From Hexactinellida sp. DTS-2022 (Eukaryota; Porifera; Hexactinellida): DNA of 64,000 nucleotides. Both the position numbers and the translations under genes were made by a program. This document shows, one piece after another, positions 11,074-20,929 of the stretch. The notes under the pieces are model-generated. The model saw only the letters and a list, made by a program, of their open reading frames with translations, was not told the origin of the DNA and searched no databases. The stretch spans positions 14,374,501-14,438,500 of the forward strand of contig JAPNXP010000001.1 of assembly GCA_028753945.1 (NCBI GenBank). Direction: 5' to 3'. How positions within the stretch are numbered: the first letter of the stretch is position 1; the number at the start of each line of letters is the position of its first letter.

Positions 11074-14000
11074 ATGGAGAAAGTGAATATTGCGGAAATT
11101 AAGTCTATGAACGAACTTGCAAAAACGCTAACGCCAGAGAATGTCCGCACGTTGCAAGACATACTCGGGATTCCGTCCGGAATTGTGGAACGAACTAAAA
11201 CCAATCCATACGATTTCATTAATTCGTTGAAATTCAGATTCGGGGCTTTGGATCCCAAAAGATTCCACAAAGCGCTAGAAACCATAGGGAGATCCGACCT
11301 TATACCAATAGCCAATAAGATCGACAGGCTCAACATCACCTTCGCAGGGCCTACATCCAAAAGGGATAGCTCCCCTTCAGTAGAATCATTCGTGACCTTA
11401 CTCAGAAATGAAATGACCATTGACCAATGGAAAATGATATTAGGCGGTGGAACGTCGCAAGAGGTTTCGACAGAAATAGAATTCGATTCAGCATTTAAGT
11501 TGTGCATTGAAGGAGGTTTGATCAGCCAAAATATGGAAAGTTTAAGCGAAATGATGCAAGCTGTAGATCGTGAGGATCTAGCTAAAGAGATGAGAAAGTA
11601 TTCACCAATATTTACGAATATGAATGAATCCGATTTCCAAAGCAAAATGATAGTAGAATTGCAATCCAACGAAACAAAGGATCAAGAAGACTGGGTAAAG
11701 AGACTGAGAGAGTATACCATCCAGCAAAATGCAAATGTGTACATACACTTTGATGATGAGGAGAGCACCACATTAGAATCCGTCTATACACCACTAACCA
11801 TTGTGGAAGAGGAAATAATGAGAGTTAAGGAAAATGAAGAGACCAGCCTAAACGAAATAGCATTCCTAAGGTCGATGAACCAAAAAGATAAGGCATTAAA
11901 AGTAGTTGATTTCATTGACATTATATCCCAGCGTGATCCGACTAAACCCAAAGTATTTTGTCTGATAGGGAATCCTGGTTCTGGAAAAACATTCCTATGC
12001 AAATACCTAGCCCTCCAGTATGGAAATGGCACACACACTAATTTCAGTTTCGTCATATCGATACAGTGTCGCAGTGAGGAGTGGCACGGCATGGAGAAAA
12101 CGAGACAAGACGCTGAGAAAGTTATCGACGAAGAATTCATCCAAGAATGGTTTTCCCATGCACTGCCAATGGGCATTAAATGGTCGAAATCCCTAGCGAA
12201 ACATCTGACAAAGACAGGAGGAGAAGGTCTCCTAATAATCATTGACGGGGTGGACGAATTCATCAAGGATGTTCCATTCAAAACGACACTGCTGTACTTC
12301 CTGCTGCAGAAACGTGTGCTTAACCGCGCAACGCTACTCGTGACCAGCAGGCCCGGTGCGTGGAATGACATCAGAGAGGAACACGGTCAGGCCTTGAGCG
12401 TGGACTCCAGCTTCCAGGTGCTGGGGTTCTCTCCCCAAGACAGAGACAGCTACTTTGAGAAGAGGATTAGCACGGTTGATAAACTGAGAGACACAAAGGA
12501 GCTGTTCTTCCGACACGATGAAATCAATCAGTTGTCTCTAGTGCCAGTTAACGCTAGTCTCTTCTCGTCGCTATTTAACGCCACAAACAACATTCTATCT
12601 CAGACACTGACACAGCTCTACTCCGCACTGATTGTGTACATAATAAGGCGGCAATTGCATCGCATGGGACTGAAGCGACTAACGCGGGTAGAGCACATGG
12701 CACAATTCCATCCATCCATCCTAGCCTGCATAGACTGCATAGGAAAGGAAGCCTACGAAGGCATATTCCACAGGGAGCTCAGCTGCAGAGAAGAGGATGT
12801 GTCGATTCGCGTAGACTCCCGAGACCACAAAACTGAGCGACTAGGCATTATGCAGGTACAAGTGAAGGTTCTAAAGCTAGGCCAGAAAGTGAATGTTTGG
12901 ACCTTTGCACACTTGACACTGCAAGAATACATTGCTGCAGTGCACCTTAGCAACAAGACATGGACAGTAGAATGCATAATAGTTCGATTCATCGTGAGTA
13001 GTGAGGAGGTGTTCGCAATGTATAGGATGGTAGTGAGGTTCTTATGCGGTCTGCTATCGGATAGAGCTGCCTGTCTCATGCCCATTATCTGCGGGAATAT
13101 TATACCAGATACAATGCCACTAATCGGTATGCCTATGATCCATCAACTCAGATACTTAAGTAATATCATCGATGTCTCTGACTGGATTCAATTTACTCAG
13201 GTCTATCTACTCATTTGCACACTAATTGTGGAAACCAACTCTCGCTCAATGAAAGAGTATTTTGAATGTTTCATTAAATTGTTGGCAGAACATGTGAACT
13301 TCATTTTCGATAAATCTATAGCACCAAACGAATTCCATTGTTTTCTGCTATCACTGAATTACTTCTTCCAAATAGAAATCCTATATATTTCGACATATTT
13401 AATTAATCCTAACCAGTTCAGTCTACTACTGCATCAGCTCTCCTCCTGCAGCCTACACTACCTAGCCATTGCATTCTATGGAACAGATACAGAGCCAATC
13501 CAATCGTATACGACCCTCCTATTCTCTGCTGATACACCAATTAACTATAAGATCAGTATTAGCCTCAGAGACTGTGATCTAACAGAGAGTTTGCATTCCA
13601 ATCCTCTCTTCCTAACAACAAGCAATACATTGACTGGAAGCATTAGGCTATCCCAATCCGCAATATCCAATGAAATGCTGATACATTTGACCAATCAGTT
13701 TGCTAGCTTTGAGAATCTATTCTATGTGCCCAAATCAGATGATTCTGATTGGTCTATTCTGCTGCCACTGATATCCAACAACAGAGCTATTCAGGGGCTG
13801 TCCATAAGGGATCCTAAATCATACCTGCCAGAGACAACAGACATACTATCAGGCCTCTCCTCCCTGGAAGAGTTATTCTTGTTCAATAAGGATCCCTACG
13901 CTGCCCTACCTAACCTACAGACTAACTACAGTCTCAGTTCTCTATCGCTAATAGCATCTGATGTGCCTCCTCTTAGGGAGAATTACCAAGACCTCCTCAT

Positions 14001-14475
14001 TAACCTCATTGCTAATAATACTACTTCATTGAGGGAAATAAGCCTAAATTGTTTACCATCAGTCGGATTGAACAGCTGTACCAGCATCTTATCCCCAATC
14101 CAATCCTGTTGTAATCTGGTATCACTAACGCTAGCTGCTATTCCATTCACCTCAGATGATATCAGCTGCTGGGACACTGCTATCCCCTATCTTCAGTCTC
14201 TTGTGGAATTGCGTCTCGTATCTATCCCCTTGCAGGACACAGGACTAATGGAACTGTGCAAGAGTCTGTATAAACACCCAGCTATTCGTAGCTTGAGGAT
14301 CCATAATTGCAAACTAACTTCCGACTCGTGTGAGCCTATTTTCATGCTTATTCACACACTCCCGTATCTACGCCTACTTACGCTATACAAGCCTGAGCTC
14401 TCTCTCCCCGATCCCAGCCCGCTACAGCTACTCCAGCAAACAGCAGAGCTATTCTCTGTTAAAGTGCAACTGTGA
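11074..14475 (+). CDS. NLR receptor 1: tandem DED-like, NACHT, LRR
   Basis: 1133-aa single-exon ORF, a predicted intracellular sensor that would oligomerise on ligand and recruit partners through death folds. Residues about 10-82 resemble a death-effector domain, ending in the typical LETIGRSDLIPIA; residues about 105-178 look like a second one (FKLCIEGGLISQNM, MMQAVDREDLA). NACHT: Walker A GNPGSGKT (299-306), Walker B LLIIIDGVDEF (387-397), sensor-like LLVTSRPGAW (421-430), winged-helix signature FAHLTLQEYIAA (611-622). From 794 on there are about 12 LRR strands, the last at 986, 1015, 1044, 1072 and 1100, with a 28-29-residue ribonuclease-inhibitor-like period. There is no signal peptide or membrane segment. 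The ATG at 11074 aligns with that of NLR2 and sits just after a predicted acceptor. The DED assignment rests on by-eye pattern; DD or CARD is possible. Confidence 0.92.
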   Translation: MEKVNIAEIKSMNELAKTLTPENVRTLQDILGIPSGIVERTKTNPYDFINSLKFRFGALDPKRFHKALETIGRSDLIPIANKIDRLNITFAGPTSKRDSSPSVESFVTLLRNEMTIDQWKMILGGGTSQEVSTEIEFDSAFKLCIEGGLISQNMESLSEMMQAVDREDLAKEMRKYSPIFTNMNESDFQSKMIVELQSNETKDQEDWVKRLREYTIQQNANVYIHFDDEESTTLESVYTPLTIVEEEIMRVKENEETSLNEIAFLRSMNQKDKALKVVDFIDIISQRDPTKPKVFCLIGNPGSGKTFLCKYLALQYGNGTHTNFSFVISIQCRSEEWHGMEKTRQDAEKVIDEEFIQEWFSHALPMGIKWSKSLAKHLTKTGGEGLLIIIDGVDEFIKDVPFKTTLLYFLLQKRVLNRATLLVTSRPGAWNDIREEHGQALSVDSSFQVLGFSPQDRDSYFEKRISTVDKLRDTKELFFRHDEINQLSLVPVNASLFSSLFNATNNILSQTLTQLYSALIVYIIRRQLHRMGLKRLTRVEHMAQFHPSILACIDCIGKEAYEGIFHRELSCREEDVSIRVDSRDHKTERLGIMQVQVKVLKLGQKVNVWTFAHLTLQEYIAAVHLSNKTWTVECIIVRFIVSSEEVFAMYRMVVRFLCGLLSDRAACLMPIICGNIIPDTMPLIGMPMIHQLRYLSNIIDVSDWIQFTQVYLLICTLIVETNSRSMKEYFECFIKLLAEHVNFIFDKSIAPNEFHCFLLSLNYFFQIEILYISTYLINPNQFSLLLHQLSSCSLHYLAIAFYGTDTEPIQSYTTLLFSADTPINYKISISLRDCDLTESLHSNPLFLTTSNTLTGSIRLSQSAISNEMLIHLTNQFASFENLFYVPKSDDSDWSILLPLISNNRAIQGLSIRDPKSYLPETTDILSGLSSLEELFLFNKDPYAALPNLQTNYSLSSLSLIASDVPPLRENYQDLLINLIANNTTSLREISLNCLPSVGLNSCTSILSPIQSCCNLVSLTLAAIPFTSDDISCWDTAIPYLQSLVELRLVSIPLQDTGLMELCKSLYKHPAIRSLRIHNCKLTSDSCEPIFMLIHTLPYLRLLTLYKPELSLPDPSPLQLLQQTAELFSVKVQL

Positions 14476-15680
14476 GGAGACAGCTAGTGCTATGAGTAAC
14501 CCATCCTCCCAATCTAGTTATTCTATTTATGATTAACTTTATTCACGTGTATTGTATATACAGACTCTATAGATTTAGAATTGTAATATTCCTGTGCATA
14601 TTTCTTCAAAATTCACATAGAAAAAGGGCATATAGCGATATAGCGATTAACGTAGTAAAAGGGCATATAGAGATTTTATTACTCTTGAATATTTACTGAA
14701 AATAGTGAAATATTTTTAGGATTCTTATTATTCATCGCTTAATTAGAGGGGGAATTAACATGTAATAATATATTTATTTTAATACACGTATCTATTCTAA
14801 TATATATTAAGGCAAAATATATTAGTCTTTTTTGAATCATTTATCATGCATTATAAATCAATTATTCTATAAGTGAGCTAATTATATTATCTATCTACTC
14901 GATATACGTTCACCCTTGCTAACCGAACGAATGTATTCCTATTCATTAAATTTGCTCCGATTAGTGAGATAATTCGGATTAGTAATCACATAGACCTTCC
15001 GAGATCCGGACCTCTCAGATCCGGTTACCTACTTCAACCGGGCACACTTGTTGCTGTAAAGTCAAACTAAATATGGATTTATATAAGGCCCTGTTTGTTG
15101 GAATTTTGTTTCAGCTCCCTCGACGCGTCAGATTTCACTACCGCACGAATATTGTTATTATTTCCATTATTACACTTACATTTCAAAGTAAGGCCACTGT
15201 TCGTTGCCAATTTTACGGTAGGACACACTCTAAAATAGCCATAATTTGCTAGCAACAAAATCAGAACCTATAACAAGCATTATTACCCAACGATTGCATA
15301 TTATCAATAAGCACTCACAAATTAGACTATTTGCTCAAATAATTATTGACTATCTCGTCATCAAATAATAGATAAGATAATGAGATGCCGCCCGCCCGAA
15401 TCTTCTGATAGACTTCGTGTGGAGCTGAAACAATATTACCATTAACACCAATAATGGAGTTCTATGACGAATTATATAACAAATGCACATTTTAAATTAA
15501 CCACATTCCGTTAACAACATAAATTTTGATTTTTGTATGAAACCACAAAATATGTATTAGACACTTTGGAATCGCATTAGCCATTGTCTGAGACCCGTGC
15601 AAATTCCCAGTTACGGGCACCCTCCGGACGACAGTGTCCGAATAATGGAGGTTTGAATGCACCTTTTTAATAAATATTAG
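14476..15680. other. NLR1 3' flank and non-coding spacer
   Basis: The first roughly 170 bp matches the 3' flank of NLR2, including the phrase AGAAAAAGGGCATATAG, and probably holds the 3' UTR. Beyond it I see no gene. A stretch at 15360-15455 (GACTTCGTGTGGAGCTGAAA and neighbours) recurs in part at 44062 and 62335, so it is an interspersed repeat. Confidence 0.5.
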
Positions 15681-15699
15681 TAATCTTATATACTACGTA

Positions 15700-15900
15700 A
15701 ATATCTTATATATTAAATCACAATGATTTGTTTTTGTTTTTGTTTGTTCGAAATTGATTGAGGAACTAGTAAGAGCTACAGACTTGAAATTTGGCAGGGG
15801 GATGGGAAATAATGATTCTAGGAACAAGTTCTAATATCTAAGAAAAATATTCATGTCTTCCCTCTCAAAGGTGTCAAAACTATCAGTTGTTAAGTATGCA
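15700..15900 (+). repeat. Helitron-like 5' segment
   Basis: Holds the family phrases GAAATTGATTGAGGAACT and AGACTTGAAATTTGGCAG, followed by a run ending in a 'GTGTCAAAAC' motif. Related segments are at 17281-17425, 59445-59700, 32640-32800 and, in a terminally defined Helitron, 24958-25200. Confidence 0.55.
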
Positions 15901-16239
15901 TTATAGGAAGCCTAACAGAGACTGCAAATTAATTGGCTGAAAAAATAAACACAAATAATTCTGGGTCAAATCCATTTGACCAATAAATTTTACCCTATAA
16001 TTTAGTACTTCAATATTCCCATTAATTGCATAAATAGTATAATTTTGTAAAAGTTAAACCTTTCATTCCACCTTATAAACTCTTCATTTCCAAACTTTTG
16101 ATTAATTAATCAATTAGATTTCAGATTCGCTACTCATAAACCCGAAAAAAGATATATTTGTCAGTTAAGAATAATTTTCGTATCAATGACTTTCTTTAGC
16201 AAGAATTAACGTATTAATTTACCGAGAATCATGAGCATA

Positions 16240-16699
16240 TACAGTAGAAGCTCGCAAACCGGGGCACCTTGGCGTTTCTGAAATATGCCCCACTTTGGGA
16301 GAGTGCCCCGGTTTGCGAGCTTATCTACAAAGCTAAAAATACAAATATGAAAACAAAGTAACAAATCAATGAAAAAGAGTGCCCCGGTTTGCGAGCTTTA
16401 CCCCGGTACGAGAGCGGAATTTATACAGTCAACTCCGCTTAATTGGGACACCGGTTAATCGGTTTCTCCGCTTAATCGGGTCAAAATTTCACAGGATTTA
16501 TAGGACAGAATTACAGTTTGGCTTACAATATTTTCGGTTAATCGGTTTCTCCGCTTAATCGGGTCAAAACAACCTGGTCCCGATGTGACCCGATTAAGCG
16601 GAGTTGACTGTATATGATAAAACCAAATTCGGAACTATCTGCCCCGGTTTGGGAGGTGCCCCTGTTTGCGAGTGCCCCGGTTTGCGAGCTTCTACTGTA
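16240..16699. mobile_element. pogo-type MITE, GCTCGCAAACCGGGG family, with nested MITE
   Basis: Outer TIRs TACAGTAGAAGCTCGCAAAC and GTTTGCGAGCTTCTACTGTA. The phrase TGCCCCGGTTTGCGAGC is repeated inside. The element at 16424-16612 has inserted into it. Confidence 0.8.
16424..16612. mobile_element. pogo-type MITE, CTCCGCTTAATTGGG family
   Basis: TIRs TACAGTCAACTCCGCTTAAT and ATTAAGCGGAGTTGACTGTA. A second copy lies at 36658-36832. Internal sub-repeat GGTTAATCGGTTTCTCCGCT occurs twice. Confidence 0.85.
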
Positions 16700-16789
16700 T
16701 TATTATGATTTAGTCTAAAAGTTTGAGCTGTTTACTTTCTTTCTGAAGTAACAAATTTGTCTAATCTAATTAAGGAATCAAATTGTTAT

Positions 16790-17425
16790 AAATACACGCG
16801 AGGGCCGAAGGCAAAAGAATAAGTTGCGCGTAGTTCGGACGATCAACTTAAATAGACTGCTTAGGGGCCACAGCTCAATAAGGTTGGGTTCTGCTATACA
16901 TACTGTCAAGTAGAATCTGCGAAAGGTTACTCTATAGTCTATACAACGGTCATTTGTACATAGGCTAGCGGCCAGCTATTATAATTCCTGAATGATTTCC
17001 CGTAATATAATTAACCTACGTATGAGGCCTTCGAACGTTACGTAACGCTTTGGAGGGGGGAGAAGGATTACGAATGTCACAGATCGTACTTTTTATCCCA
17101 AAATGGCAAAAAATTGACCTAAGAAAAGGGATGTATAAATATAGTTAATTTTCCGTTACATTTCACAGTATTTAAATACAACCGGCATAATATTTGAAAA
17201 GGTATTTGCCATGAATACAAGCGAGGGCCGCAGGCCCGAGTGCAAGTTGTAAGAACGCCCGTAGCGCGGACGAGCAGCTTGTATATATTAAATCACAATG
17301 ATTTGTTTGTTTGTTTGCTCAGAATTGATTGAGGAACTCGTGAGACTACAGACTTTAAATTTTGCAGTGGTTTAGGGAATATTGTTTCTAGGAACAAAAG
17401 TTCTAATATCTAGAAAATATTCACA
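16790..17425. repeat. Helitron-like terminal segments
   Basis: Two related GC-rich hairpin-prone motifs, 16797-16850 (GCGAGGGCCGAAGGC) and 17219-17282 (GCGAGGGCCGCAGGCCCGAG), look like Helitron ends. The second is followed directly by another copy of the AATTGATTGAGGAACT segment (17281-17425). Confidence 0.4.
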
Positions 17426-17498
17426 TTAAATCAAAAGGATTCAACACATGTGAAAAGTTATGACGCTATTTCCATAAACCACAATGTGATCTGTGGTT

Positions 17499-17910
17499 TT
17501 AATGTGACATCTCATCCGTCAACCTGAATTCACCGCAAAGAAGGGTTGGAATGCCGCCCATGGGTTTCTTGAGACTTGTTATGTCCTGCAGGGTCCGATC
17601 GAGAGCCTCAAATGCAGATCTGTGGGTCATGGCGCCTCGCCACGATGATGGCAGCTGCACAGGGATGACCTTTGCCAAGCGTGAGTTGCTAGTGATGCGG
17701 CAGGTGGGCTGGTCCATCCTGTGTGTGTCCAGGGCACCTTGAATGTGCTGTGGAGTGTTCTTCCGCCTTGTAGGAGGGTGGCAGCAATACCGCTAGAGGC
17801 TGGTGCCAGCACGATTTGCCTTGAGACCTGATCTTGGAGAGGATTAGGTTGATGAGGTACGTCTTGCCGGTCCCGCCCACAGCATCGAGAAACATGTTGT
17901 TGTCATTGTG
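17499..17910 (-). pseudogene. Helitron Pif1-like helicase, distal part
   Basis: The minus strand reads a helicase Walker A, NMFLDAVGGTGKTYLINLIL (near 17890), then, with two frame changes, ASSGIAATLLQGGRT, HSTFKVP, ITSNSRLAKVI, APMTHRSAFEALDRTL and PMGGIPTLLCGEFR. These are the ordered motifs of Helitron RepHel helicases, which unwind DNA during rolling-circle transposition. Frameshifted and cut off at 17499, hence non-functional. The matching upstream part lies at 20930-22000, separated by a LINE. Confidence 0.85.
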
Positions 17911-20740
17911 TTGTTCTTGTTGTTGTTGTTGAAGCAGCATCAGCGTTTGATCTAGGTAATCCAGTTCGGGTATGCCTTTCTCAGGAACGCTACCACCTTG
18001 TCTGAGTCTTCCCATAGTGATTATGGCCCTTGCGCGACCGTACCCCAGTGATGTGAAATGAGTGGACAGAATGCCCAGTGTAGATTGTCGTTATCAGGAC
18101 AGCTCTTGCAGACCTGGCATAACGGACTGTCTGCTTTCCCAATTCTGTGGAGGTAACTCTGCTTTTGATACAGTGACCTGTTCTGAGTTGACTAATGGCA
18201 GTCTGTTCCCTCTTTGTCCATGTCCTTTCAGTCCTTCTGTCTATTCTTGATCTGTATACTCCCTGTAGGACTGGGTGACATATACCGGGATCTGCAATCT
18301 TCTTGGTGATGATGTGGAACTTCTTGTTTTGGTAGTTCACTTGCTTCTATCACTGACACAAGTGCACTCTCGTCGCCTTTGATTCCTGTGTGTCACAGTA
18401 TCCACTGTAAGTAGAGATGGCCTTCAGTTTGTTGGAGCATGATGTTGAGTTGAGAGAAGCCTTGGCAATGTTTTTAGCATAAGCTTGCTGTCTGTTAATT
18501 TCAGCACTCGGGTCCAGGCTCTGCCTTCAGCCACTCCAGCGCCAGTCTTAGAGCGTTAAACTCTGCTTGTAAAGGTATAGTGACTTGTCCAGCGGGACAT
18601 TTTAGCTCTGTCACTTCCTCCCGGTTGCCATTGCAGATCACTGAGGCGCTGCCTCCCCTAGTGGATCCGTTGCGTGCAGAGCCATCTGTATATATTAGAT
18701 AGTCTAATGGGAAGTGACTATTCTCGATCTCGGTGCTCCATCCCTGTAGCTCTGGGTTTCTCTCTTTACGAAATCGGTGTTGATGTTAACGTTGGCGAGG
18801 TTGGAGTCTGTAAGCCAAGATGGATGAGTTATTGCTAGCATTAATTCCTCCCTGTTGCATTCATTGATGTTCATTTCCTTTGCGCGTTCTCTGCTGTCGT
18901 TTGCCCACTCGGCCTTCTTTCTTAATCTGTTTCTAGGAATATTTTCAGTCAAGTGTCTCCTTGGGTTGTTCGCGCTTAATCACACGGATTTCTCCCAGGC
19001 AATTGCAGAAGCTCTTGTCCCGAGTGTCTCCACCGATGTGAGGTCTGCCTCGATTTGTAACGCTTCTATCGGGGTAGTCAGTAGAACTCCTGACATTCTC
19101 CGAGCTGCGTCCCTCTGGCTCTTTCTAGTTTGTCGCTGTTAGTTTCAGAGAGCCAAGGCTGCCACGCAGAACTACAATATCCGAGGATCGGCCTGCACAT
19201 TGTCTGGTACACCGTCCGGAGTTCGGCAAGTTTCCACCCCCAGTCAGTGCCGGATAGCTAACTAAAAATGCAGTTTCTTCTCTTGATCTATTCTGTGATT
19301 CTCTTTGTATGTTCGGTGAGGTTAGTGACCTGTCGTAAGTCACTCCGAGGAAGGTAGGATTTGGGTTCCACGTTAGACACTTGCCATTAATCTGGAGATT
19401 CGGCTTCCATCGGAACTCTCACGGATCCTTGGTAGGAAGTATGGATTCGCATTTGTCGGGGTTTAGTTTAATTTCCCATCTGATGCTCCATTCTGCCACC
19501 TTGTCAATTGCATTCTGGACCTTACTGGTGACTGCTGTTTTGTCTCTGTGTGCGTGGCCCAGCACGCGATGTCGTCTGAGAACATACTGGCCTGTAGGCT
19601 TCCTTTTCCAACTATGCTTCTGTAACGTCGTTTATAAATACGATAAATAGTAGTGGGCTGAGCACTGCTCCCAATTGTACGCCTTGGGCAAATTTCCTTG
19701 ACTTGCTTAAGCTATTGCCGACTCTCACTAGGATTTCTGGTTTCTAAGGAACCCTCTTATCCAGGTTGTCATCCTGTTCGGGATTCCGAGCTTTATTAGC
19801 TTGTTAATCAAGCCAGATCTCCAAACCTTGTCGAAAGCGTTGCTGAAGTCCAGCAGTGGTAGGACAGTACTCCCATAAGGTATATTTTGAAAGCCACTGT
19901 GTACCAGTTGTGACAATTTGATGGTTTGTTCTTCTGTGGAGTGTAGGGCTCTGAAGCCTGCCTGGTTCGGATTTAGTTTTCCGTTCTCCATAATGTGCAT
20001 AAGTCTCATGACCACCATCCTCTCCATCACTTTTCCCAGACATGCTGTTAAGCTGACAGGTCTATATGACTATATCTTGTCAGCATCCTTATTCTTCTCT
20101 AGTGTAGGAATGAATCGAATGATGGTTGCTCTCCTCCAAGATGTTGGTGTGTATCCCTGGTTCCAGGAGCAGTTGATTATCATCAGTAATCTTTCTCGTG
20201 CTGTTGTGGGGAGGAACGTGATAAATCTCGGAGCTATCTCATCAGGACCGCCTGCCTTGGTGACTTTTTGTTTGCTAATAGCTTGTTCCAATTCAGTTCC
20301 TATGAAGTCGTGGCTTTCGATCCCCTCAACTGTTGGGGTGAAAGGAATTTGTAGTTGTCTTTGTGTAGAAATCTGTCATCTCTGTTCTCTTTCAAAGAGC
20401 TAATTCCTGCGTAATGGGTGATGAATGCGTTGGCTTTGCTCCTGTCTGTAATTCTTTCTATGTTGTTGTGACGCAAAATTTTATTATTGGTCTTTGTATT
20501 GTCCTCACTCCTGTTTTGCAGCCTGTGCAGGCATGCCCTTGATTAGTTTCTATGTTCCCAGCCTGTTTGATTAGCAGGCAGTGGAGGTAGGCGGATCTCC
20601 TCCACTGCACCCGAAAACTCTGATTTTCTGAAGTGTGGTCACCCCCAGCCCAGAATCCTCTTTGAGGAGTAGCGACTGATGGTGCTGAGTTCCTCTCCTT
20701 AGTGTATCTACGGGGCACCGCGAGGAGGTGGAGAGGATTG
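17911..20740 (-). mobile_element. LINE retrotransposon inserted in a Helitron helicase gene
   Basis: Read on the minus strand from 20740 to about 17911. Order: a degenerate start motif (AGNIETNQGH, 20533-20559), reverse transcriptase (20290-19728), RNase H (IYTDGSARNG near 18690, AEFNALRLALEWL near 18545, then TDSK), and a C-terminal Cys/His knuckle (HRIGKADSPLCQVC, near 18110). The 3' end carries (CAA)n. RNase H plus knuckle points to the I/Jockey/LOA side of LINEs. Both ends sit against AAC/CAA-type repeats (20742-20912 and 17910-17930). Confidence 0.8.
18040..20560 (-). pseudogene. LINE reverse transcriptase/RNase H ORF, broken
   Basis: RT blocks are visible: KAGGPDEIAPRFITFLP and WNQGYTPTSWRRATII (about 20130-20260), SLTACLGKVMERMVV (about 20010-20050), NPNQAGFRALHSTEEQ and LLDFSNAFDKVW (about 19810-19970). 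RNase H and zinc knuckle follow downstream. Several stops and frame changes break it. Only about 240 nt separate the N-terminal motif from the RT, so the usual roughly 700-nt endonuclease domain is missing. Confidence 0.8.
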
Positions 20741-20741
20741 G

Positions 20742-20774
20742 CCCGTTGTTGTTGTTGTTGTTGTTGTTATTGTT

Positions 20775-20816
<42 letters not shown>

Positions 20817-20912
20817 GGTCTTGTTGTTGTTGTTGTTGGTCTTGTTGTTGTTGTTGGTGTTGTTGGTGTTGTTGGTGTTGTTGGTGTTGGTGTTGGTGTT
20901 GTTGTTGTTGTT
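20742..20912. repeat. (GTT)n microsatellite
   Basis: Long impure GTT/TTG run with interspersed GGT units. On the minus strand it reads as a poly-Asn/Thr tract continuing the Helitron frame after NAFLEMLDTDYDSNKN. The apparent Leu, Cys or Asn homopolymer proteins here are artefacts of the repeat. Confidence 0.95.
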
Positions 20913-20929
20913 TTTATTGGAGTCGTAGT

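Larger units (their letters stand above)
1..14600 (+). repeat. Tandem segmental duplication, copy A
   Basis: Position 1 matches position 41774 almost base for base, and the match continues with small differences through about 7.97 kb. It resumes in the NLR gene (11074-14475) and its 3' flank, where the conserved stretch starting CATCCTCCCAATCTAG follows both stop codons. Both copies are on the same strand and about 42-45 kb apart, the offset growing through later insertions. Between about 8.0 and 10.9 kb the copies differ because different Gypsy remains survive. Copy A probably begins before the window. Confidence 0.9.

Noticed and set aside
11025-12371. Long antisense ORFs (214 and 195 codons) under NLR1
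   Set aside because: Shadow frames of the NLR coding strand; the sense frame holds the NACHT motifs.
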